From: Culex pipiens pallens
Lineage: Eukaryota > Arthropoda > Insecta > Diptera > Culicidae
Length of the DNA stretch: 64,000 nt
Assembly: GCF_016801865.2 (NCBI RefSeq)
Contig: NC_068937.1
Location: 114,987,068-115,051,067 of the forward strand
Reading direction: 5' to 3'
Shown piece after piece: positions 56,571 through 64,000 of this stretch. The position numbers and the translations under genes were made by a program. The notes beneath the pieces are model-generated. The model was given only the letters and a program-made list of their open reading frames with translations, was not told the DNA's origin and searched no databases. The number at the start of each line of letters is the position of its first letter. Position 1 is the stretch's first letter.

Positions 56571-56935
56571 CTAAGACGGTCGTTTTGGAATGTATCGTTG
56601 TCTCATATGGCTCATGTTGCCATCGACTCCTCTTCCTCCGCCACCAGTAGCAGGCCTGGCAGCAGCATCTCGGAAATAATTTTGCAATCTTTGATGAACG
56701 GTGGCAGAAGCATCTCGGAGATGCTCGTTCATGCCCTTTTCGTTTGGACCACGCACGAGTAGTTCTCCAAGACGTTCTCCAATCTGTTGTGCAGATTCGC
56801 GTTTTTTTGTTTTGCATGCCGTTGCCGTATTCTTGAGCTGCATCAGCTGATCGCGCGAGTATTTCTGCTTTCTGGATGGATTGTCCGGAACCCACTGTTC
56901 CGCGTCGTTCTCGATGAGGTTAAGCTAGCACGACT
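56571..56935 (-). CDS. Cargo of transposon C: eIF4G-like, eIF4E-binding segment
   Basis: The minus-strand frame contains EQWVPDNPSRKQKYSRDQLM followed by QLKNTATACKTK and a Gly-rich end (ATGGGGRGVDGN), stopping at RPS. The pattern W-x-P-x-N-x(3)-K-x-x-Y-x(4)-L-(L/M) is that of the eIF4E-binding site of eIF4G, the translation-initiation scaffold, and Y-x(4)-L-hydrophobic is the general eIF4E-binding motif. Pro/Gln-rich frames upstream (57034-57809) fit the disordered N-terminus of such a protein. Several possible introns lie between. eIF4E-transporter or Cup-like proteins are alternatives. It is probably captured from a host gene. Downstream, other frames (56341-56895) are shadows. Confidence 0.4.
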
Positions 56936-57033
56936 TTTTGGCAGGAATCATCGATGCGGTGGCGGCCTTCGCTGGCCTGTCGGTGGCGTAAATTCCGTCG
57001 ATTCTTGCGTTTGAACCGCTCCGGCACTTCCGC

Positions 57034-57809
57034 TTATATTGGGTGACTTCTTGCTTCATTTCCGCGGGGCTCGGATGGTGCGGGAGATGCTGCTGGGTGT
57101 TGAAATGATAAGAGAACATAGAGGTTCTCTAGTCCGCAGCGGTGATCGTGCGGGGACATTTGCATCTGTGGCATCTGCGGCGGTCCGTGTTGGTGAACGT
57201 GTGGCGGCGGATGGCGGAGATGTGTTGGTGGTTTATGATGCATCGGTCCCATGCCGGCGGGAGGTCCGCTCAGTTCAGGAGTAGCCTGGTGAGGATGATG
57301 TGAGGTGTTTATTATTGTCTGGTTCAACGGCTGGGTACAGTGGAACTTACATTACATTCGGAGGAGTTGTGTTGTAGGTCGGAGTTGACGGCAGGTTGAG
57401 GCTGTTGTGTGAAGCCTGCTGTTGTTGTTGTTGAGCTCCGGATCCGGCTGTAGATGTCAAAGAGGAGGTAGGAAAAGCCAAATCGTTGCATGTACGTCCT
57501 CATGTATTTTAGGATTGATGATGGAAATGGCTCGCCACGCTTCATTATGGTTTGGGGGGGTAGCGAATTGGGCAACGGAAACTACTGCATCTGCGGAGTA
57601 GGATCAAGTGGATTAGTGGCACTGTTCGTAAGAGAGGCGACAGGATGATGAAAGAATTTGGTGGTATTTACATTGAAGAGACCGCCTTTACCACCAGCCG
57701 GATGGTGTTGGCCTTGGGCCAGGATCGGTGCTGACTGTGGGGAGGCCAATGCCATGCCCGGCTTCGAACCATATTTCCACGGGTGGCTCGGTATCCGGCT
57801 GTACTGCAT
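57034..57809 (-). CDS. Cargo of transposon C: Pro/Gln/His-rich N-terminal pieces
   Basis: Minus-strand pieces after an acceptor (TACCTCGTGTATTCAG) begin MQYSRIPSHPWKYGSKPGMA and continue to HHPAGGKGGLFN. Further on are a Gln-rich piece (QQQQQQASHNSLNLP) bounded by CTACAG and GTAATG, and a His/Pro-rich piece (ATPELSGPPAGMGPMHHKPP) after CCTCACCAG. Exact exon joining is unclear, because some combinations shift frame, so splicing may be decayed. Composition is that of a disordered regulatory protein and is quite unlike the AT-rich TE ends. Read with 56571-56935 as one captured gene. Confidence 0.4.
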
Positions 57810-58775
57810 CTGAATACACGAGGTAAAGAACGGTTCCCAATAAATATTCACAGAAATAGAAAGTAACTAACTACCTCTAACTACTTAAACCAACTTACCA
57901 ACCAACTTTTTGCTCCGATTTGGTTTTGCACACTACATTTTCAACCTCAATTTTTAGCTTTTGTTCAATCCAGTCTGAACAAGTTTTTGCTTGATGTAAA
58001 CTGTCAAAGTTTTTTCGCCGACGCCGCCGAAACGTCAATCTGTCAGAAAATCGATGCAAAAAACGATGTCATGCATGTCGATTGTTTGTCGTCCATTTGT
58101 CGTCCTTTCGACCAATCGATATCGAAACGGTAAAATCAAATCCGTGCGACATCTCGTACGACGTGCGACATTTTTCAAACAGGGTAATTACATTTTCGCT
58201 ACCAATTAAGTCTAATCGTTATAAATTATCCAAAATTAGCCAACTTAGTTTTAATTAAAGTTGAGTTTATGTAAATTTAGTATAATTTAGGTAAATTAAG
58301 TTAAATTTATGCAAGCTTGTTCAAAACAAGAACAAAATGTTATTTTTGCCTTTCTTACAAAAGAAAGGTTTAAGGTTTTCTTTTAGAAAAACGCTTTTCT
58401 CAGAAATCTTAAAAAATTCGTGCACGGCGAGGATTCGTCCCAGGAAAAAATCCTATTACTAAATGTAAGGTTAGGATGCGCTCTTTCGATTGAATTTTGT
58501 CCCGAAACCCGGAACTCAAGCTCTGCTTGAAAAATGGTAATTGGAATGATTTTCAAAATTTGAAATCTAACCTCATTCTCGCGTTTTCAATCCGGATCTC
58601 AGAATTTTCAATGAAAAAGGCAACTTAGCAAAAAAATCAAAAAGTCAACCGATAGAACTTTTTATTTCTTACCACCTGTTAACTTTATTTTATTCCAAAA
58701 GAACAATTTTCTTTTAAAAAACATTAAAATAGTTTTCACTCGCCTTTGCACTTATCGCGCAAAAACGTAAACGTA

Positions 58776-59698
58776 GGGTAGAGTAGTCATCAATGAGACA
58801 CGGGGAACAATGATAAAATGGCTCTCACAAGTCGTAGTTTCAACCAATCAGGCTCATATTTGGGGGAAAGGTGTGTCTACTGGATACACGTCTGCCATTA
58901 TAGTGGCTTTGGTTATGGAAGCTCCCTTGAAAAGTTATTCATAAATGTTTGATTCTGGGGTGTAAAAGTAAATTATGGACAAAAATTACTTTTTCGCTCG
59001 TAGGCTGCCATTAACACCAAAACTAATATTTCTTCAAATTTCTTTCGACGTTCCATAGGAATTGAGTTGGGCTACAAAGTCCTTTCATTAGGTTTGGCCA
59101 AAATTTAGAATATACCCAGTATCCAGGACTGTCTCATTGTTCCCCACTCATTTCAGCCCATGGGTAACAATGAGACACTTTGATTTTTTTTCATTAAACT
59201 TTTCAAAATCTATGAAATTCTTTGAAAACATGAATTAAAAGTGATTTTTGGCATATTTATAGAGTTTTAACTTCATTTAACCAAAAATACAAAGTTATTT
59301 GGTATAAATATACGAATTTTACAAAATTTAAATACTTTTTAGTATAACTTTTGTTAGTTAAAGTTTCATGATGGCAAAATTGCTCTAAAATGTTCAAGGT
59401 AAGTTACCTCCAATGGAACAATACAAAAACATGATGTTTTACTAGAAAAATCTTGATTTTCGTAGTGTGTCTCATTGTTCCCCAGCTGTCTCATTGTTCC
59501 TGCCAAGTGCGTCTACAATGAGACAGTTAAATAACTCTGGCTGTAGATGTCGGATCGATCTCATATTTTGGTCAATGTTAGAACACATTAAAAGAAAGAA
59601 AATGCAACAAAAAGCTCATTAAAACATGCTGATGAAAAAATTAGAAAAATCTTTGAAAGTTGAAAACCAAAAGTGTCTCATTGATGACTACCCTACCC
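58776..59698. mobile_element. Complete TA element, GGGTAGAGTAGTCATCAATG ends
   Basis: 26-bp inverted ends with one mismatch, TA at 58774-58775 and 59699-59700. Internal CTCATTGTTCCCC repeats. It is the reference copy for 28080-28870 and 45104-45702. Non-coding, 923 bp. Confidence 0.85.
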
Positions 59699-59700
59699 TA

Positions 59701-62530
59701 ACCTTGAACTAAAGTTCTCCTACTCGGATGTAGGTGGCGAATCGAGTTTTTAGCTTTGGTTTTGGGGGCCTATATTTCAGATCTGGAGCCGTGGGGTCGG
59801 AGACGAACATTTTATTTTTCGATTCACAATTTTCGACCAGTAAATGTGATCAAAGCCATTTTTAGAGGTATTTTTTGGACTATTTAACAGATACATGGTG
59901 TCGATCCAAATCCCAAAATAAAATTCCCTGACTTTTCCCTGACCTCTCCAGACCACCAATTATTTTTTATTTTCAATTTTTTACTAATATATTGTTTGGA
60001 GCGTTTTTATGGTTTCATGCATTTTCCTTTTTGAATATTAGAAATTTAAGATATTGAAAAAAATCAATGACTTTTTTATTTTATTATTTTAATGGTGGAT
60101 TCTGCAAAAACTTAAATACTTTTTTTATTTTGATAATCTTTTTTTTTCTAATCGAACATCCAAAATGAGCAACCATAAAATTGTCCTATGTTTTTTTATA
60201 TGATGATGCCATTTTAAATGTTGCCTTTTACCAAAAAATCTAGAGTTTTTTTAATGGGTCCTATAAACATATGAAACACAATAGAGGAAAAAGCAAAAAC
60301 AAACATTTTGGTAAAAAAATAAAAAATGTCAACATTTAGAAATTCAGATCTAAAAACTGAATGAAATCTTAATAAAAAAAATAATAAAATTTAAAAATTA
60401 TAATAAATTGTCGATCTTGAGATTTTAAATTTAAGATACAGTTCATACTCGATGATCTTACCAAAGCGTCACTTAGAAAAATCGAAGCAAATTTTCCTAC
60501 ATCTTCTTCTCAAAATTTCTCTAACCGAAAAAAAACTCAAAAAATACTTCAAATTTTATCAGGTCTTCTATAATCTAAGATGGTAACAAAAACGGCAGCA
60601 ATCAAGAACCTAGGAATTTAAGAATTTAAGAATTTAAGAATTTAAGAATTTAAGAATTTAAAAATTTAAGAATTTAAGAATTTCAGAATTTAAGAATTTA
60701 AAAATTTAAGAATTTAAGAATTTGAAAATAATATTCTTTTTGTTCTCTTGATTGTTAATTTTAATTTTTTTTAATTTTTTATTTTAATTAATTTTTAATT
60801 TTTTATTTTTGAAAATTGATATCTTTGATTTTTGTTTTCGGATTTTTTTAATTTTTGATTTAAAAAATTTGGATCTTTTAATTTCTTTTTTAATATGAAT
60901 TTTTTTTGGGTTTTCAAAGGCGGAGAAGCTTCTGTTACGTCCAATCATGCTTATATTTGGGATAAAAGCACAGTACACCCACTGGAACATGTCCAATAAT
61001 AATTTTTGTGACATCCAAATGTCTGTATCTTCAGGAAAAGTTTGAAATATGATTAAGATTCACAATAATAAAATTCAATGTATCCAGTATAAAAGAACAA
61101 TAAATAAGGATAAAAAACATTACTCAAAAATTTAAAGAAATTAACTATTCAGAGTCAGTATGTTTAAAAATGAGTTGAGTGTAGTCCGTAACAACCTGTT
61201 TATTCCATAAATTTTTGGTTTTATTTCTTTAATTCTTGAATTCAATTCTTTAATTTTGAATTCCATTTCACCATCACTATTTTGCTAACATTTTGAGAAA
61301 AATAAAAATTTAGATAACGAATACTTAAGTAAAATTTTGGAAAATTTTCTAACCTTGCATTTTTTTTAGAATTTTAGAATAAGAATTTAAAAAATTGAAA
61401 AATCAACAATTCCAAAATATCAGAAATTCAAAATTTAAAAAAAATTTAATCTTTATGCTTAAGAATTTTAGATTTTTTTTAATTTTTGATTGATTCGATT
61501 GATCGAAATTTTAACTTTTGATTTTTTAAATCATTCAATTTTTCTGACAAAATGTATGATTTTCTCTATGGTCCCTATATGCTAAGCAAACGACCAATTT
61601 TAGAACAAATCTCTGAGGATGGTGGGGCAACTGCCTCATATTGTCCCACCCTGTGTGCGCTAGTAATTTGTAATTTTCAGTTGAACGGAAATCCAAATCA
61701 AATCCAAATTATTTGATTTTTAAACCTAAACATATTGCAAACAAGCTAGGCGCTTTTCATCGTGACCCTTTTTTAAGCATTTTTTATATGGAGTTCTGCG
61801 TTCCTTCCGGACTGACCAATATAAAAAATAAATATTATCAATGTTGCAAAGTTTGGCCTGGAAGACATTCAAATACATCATCAAGGGCGAATTTTCAAAA
61901 AGAAATGAAATTTTGTAGTAATATTTTTAAGATCATCGAAATTCCCTGACCCAGCTTAAAATTCCCTGACTTTCCCTGACTTTTCCAGGTCAAATAAAAT
62001 TCCCTGACAATTCCAGGTTTTCCCTGACTTTTCCAGAAATCGACACCATGAGATAACACTATCAAATTAAAAGAATTCAGTTTCAAACAAAAAGCCATTC
62101 GAAAACATGCGCCATAAACTGCTTGGGCCCAAAATTTGAAGATTTTCCAAAATGAATTTCCACAGATATAGCCATTTTAGTGTTTTTCGTCTTATTTTTA
62201 CCCTATTTTTTCCTATAATTTTTTTGGATTTATACAAAATCATATACTGAACATCAAATTCAAAGTCCCAGCCCATTCTCGATCGAAAGCATTTGGTATG
62301 AATTGTATTCGAGTAAATTTTGGCTTTGATCGGACTGTTGGTTCAAAAGTTAGAGCTGTATGATTTTTCTTTATATACAGAGTAAATTTCTCAAAAAAGG
62401 TAAGAAGTTATTCGGAATCATTCTCCCCAATCACTCAAATTTATCTTTCTAACTGAGTGTTCACGACTCGATCAAACTTCTCAACAAATTTTACATTGAT
62501 TGGATTCCACACTTTTAATAAAAAAAAAAA
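59701..62530. other. AT-rich repeat-derived stretch without a gene
   Basis: AAATTCCCTGACTTTTCC motifs occur at 59921-59950 and several times at 61935-62035. GGTGTCGAT at 59896 and its complement at 62040 hint at one decayed inverted-end element. TCCGTAACAACCTG at 61186-61199 is a solo end of the 1470-7757 family. No exon is supported. Confidence 0.5.
60614..60728. repeat. 8-bp array (AATTTAAG)n, ~14 units
   Basis: Regular 8-bp phase with variants AATTTAAA and AATTTCAG. Confidence 0.9.
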
Positions 62531-62534
62531 TAGT

Positions 62535-63000
62535 TAACATTCCAACGCCCAAGGCTCCAAAAATGTTGGAACGGTAATTTCAACTCAATGGTTCTCGGGC
62601 ATAACTCAACCAATCAAGATGGTTCTTCTTTCAAGTGATTTGTTAGGATGTCTAGATGATTTTAGAACTTTGTAAATAGAACTTAATTTGATCAAACCTG
62701 TAATTTTTGCGACCAAAAACATCGTTCCAACATTTTTTTTTTTCTCGTGTAAAAAATAATTCGCCAAAAATTCCGCGGGGGCAGTCGTTTTAAAAAAGGT
62801 GGAACGATGTTTTCGGTCGCAGAAATTACAGATTTGTTCAAATCAAGTTCTGCAAAATTTAGGATCATCTAGACATTCTTACAAATCACTGGAAACAAGA
62901 ATCGTCCTGATTGGTTGAGTTATGCCCTAGAACCAGCGAGTTGAAGTTACCGTTCCACCTTTTTTGGGAGGCTTGGGCGTCCGCGTACGTTGGACATGCG
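62535..63000. mobile_element. Old foldback element, ~200-bp arms
   Basis: 62540-62735 (CGCCCAAGGCTCC ... GCGACCAAAAACATCGTTCC) is inverted at 62800-62985 (GGAACGATGTTTTCGGTCGC ... GGCTTGGGCG), with about one mismatch in five. A further partial arm (CCTCCCAAAAAAGGTGGAAC) lies at 63041-63060. Confidence 0.7.
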
Positions 63001-63060
63001 TTGAGCGTTCCAGTGTTAAATTTAGTTCAATTTGCAAAGCCTCCCAAAAAAGGTGGAACG

Positions 63061-63116
63061 AGGGGGGGGGGGAGTTGGATTTCCAAAAAGTGTCCACGTG
63101 GTTTATGAATGGTCCC
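63061..63116. repeat. Poly-G plus CCACGTGGTTTATGAATGGT repeat end
   Basis: A G-run followed by TCCAAAAAGTGTCCACGTGG. The ACGTGG/poly-G combination is shared with 17240-17351 and looks like the end of a dispersed element. Confidence 0.6.
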
Positions 63117-64000
63117 TAAAATCTAGTCAAAATTATTAAAATTTATTAAATCAAGTTGAATTTCATTAAAATTTGTTTAAAGTATTGCTTTATTTGAGTT
63201 AAATTTGGTTAAGATTAGCTACAAATAAATTAATAAATTAGATTGGTTGAAAATAGTTAACATCAGTAAAATTCAGTTCAAATTTGGTCATATAAGTTCA
63301 ATTTGGTTTAACTCAGTTTAAATTTTCAAAAATTGGTTTAAATTTCACAATTTTTTTCATTTAGCAATTAGCGAATTTGGAATCGCTCATTCGACTGCAG
63401 TTCCATTTTAACTAGCGAATCCGCTCTGTTATAAAACGTTTAATCAGTCGATCAATGTTATGCGTTGATTTGTAAAAGGTTTGTTATCCTCCTTATCACA
63501 TAAAAAAACAGCTTAATGGCCCACCTATTAACCATCTGGCTTCTATTTCAAACACCCAATTGCCTAAAATTGACAGTGACAGTGCGATAAATGCATAAAT
63601 TTTAATGAATCATAAGCTCGGCCGTTTAGGTGTTAACAGAATTGATAAGCAGCTATTAAGTTCTTGTTAAGTTGTTATCTACGCTATCACACTCCAATTA
63701 CGATAAAGCTCAGCTTTCTTACAAACGCTCAAACTACTCTAAAAACCACACCACGTGGATGAACTCTACCGTGTTTACCACTCTCTTTCTCTCTAATTTC
63801 AACTTCTCTCGTCGTTATTGACAATGAATGCATGCTTATCTCTTGGTCTGGTGACGCGATCAATCAGTCTCAGTCAGCCGGCAGCAACGGTCACGTCCCG
63901 TTTAGAGCCCTTCAAAAGTGCAGTATCATATCATAACCAGCCACAACTTTGTCTACCGTGGCGACGACGTTTTTTTTTTTTTTTTTTGTTTTCGTGCACT
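63117..64000. other. TE-poor edge, possible upstream region of a gene to the right
   Basis: AT-rich (TTAAATTTGGTTAA-type) sequence to about 63600, then more balanced composition. No exon is visible. T-run at 63971-63987. Confidence 0.4.
63855..63900 (+). promoter_or_regulatory. Possible initiator plus downstream promoter element
   Basis: ATCAATCAGTCTCAGTCAG offers initiator-like TCAGTC and TCAATC motifs. GGTCAC lies exactly +28 to +33 from the A at 63862, fitting the arthropod DPE pattern RGWYV. No TATA box. This is inferred from spacing only. Confidence 0.3.

Larger units (their letters stand above)
55968..58184 (-). mobile_element. CCCTG-family transposon C, 2.2 kb, inverted relative to B
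   Basis: The empty site in copy 1 (near 44632) fixes the limits, with TA as the 2-bp duplication. The left terminus is the Y end (homologous to 55610-55841) and the right terminus is the X end (homologous to 52605-52740). It lies only 126 bases from element B. The interior differs completely from B. On the minus strand, from the X end, an exon-like segment with donor GTTG/GTAAGTTG precedes Pro/Gln-rich coding pieces. No transposase. Confidence 0.85.
45730..59372. repeat. Segmental duplication, copy 2, enlarged by insertions
   Basis: It repeats 39842-45702. Extra DNA relative to copy 1: ~250 bp at 49731-49988 (deleted in copy 1), minisatellite growth at 50343-50690, a hAT element (50838-52186) and two CCCTG-family elements (52605-55841 and 55968-58184). 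Between them the duplicated text continues without loss. Confidence 0.92.

Noticed and set aside
56341..56895. 184-codon minus-strand frame MGSGQSIQKAEIL...
   Set aside because: It overlaps the eIF4G-like frame in another phase, and its composition (many Arg, Trp and Cys) is that of a shadow frame.

Overview
This window is nuclear DNA of an insect. It is most probably from a culicine (Culex- or Aedes-like) mosquito; that is an inference from repeat style, not a database match. There is no operon structure and no intact single-exon gene. The sequence is AT-rich and built mostly from nested transposable elements (TEs): hAT-type elements with 8-bp target duplications (TSDs), many short elements with TA target duplications, foldback elements with long inverted arms, Transib-like ends, tRNA-headed SINEs, RTE- and Jockey-like LINE pieces, and tandem arrays. 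Host coding sequence appears as small exons separated by TE-filled introns.

Layout. 1-9 kb: AT-rich DNA dominated by a 3.75-kb array of one 8-bp unit (ATAATTTA), apparently inside a 6.3-kb inverted-end element, followed by a foldback element whose ends read CACAGTGGG. 9-18 kb: a minus-strand gene candidate (exons 17068-17187 and 11646-11834, matching splice phase). Its intron holds foldback elements, SINEs and a decayed cap-binding-protein NCBP1 fragment lying inside a small TE. 18-33 kb: two copies of one hAT element (18118-21513 and 29980-32851), each with a nested TA element. One nested copy carries an unrelated GC-rich segment. Several MITEs, two tandem arrays and a possible first coding exon (25444-25490) lie here too.

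33-40 kb: an RTE LINE on the minus strand, broken by a TA MITE and by a Transib-like element, then two plus-strand exons of a zinc-finger-like gene candidate. 39.8-59.4 kb: a tandem segmental duplication of about 5.9 kb. Each copy has a three-exon gene for a 128-residue, three-zinc-finger protein and, on the opposite strand, the 5' end of a Jockey-like LINE with its internal promoter. Copy 2 was later enlarged by a hAT element and by two transposons of one family (ends CCCTG...CAGGG) in opposite orientation. Those two share both ends but carry different spliced coding cargo, in both cases reading from the same type of end. 59.4-64 kb: AT-rich repeats, another foldback, and TE-poor sequence at the right edge with promoter-like motifs.

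The most interesting points are the cargo-carrying CCCTG family, the higher-order structure of the giant 8-bp array, the two elements with Transib/RAG-like termini, and the duplicated zinc-finger gene. Family assignments rest on termini, target duplications and short protein motifs read by eye. No alignment or search was run.
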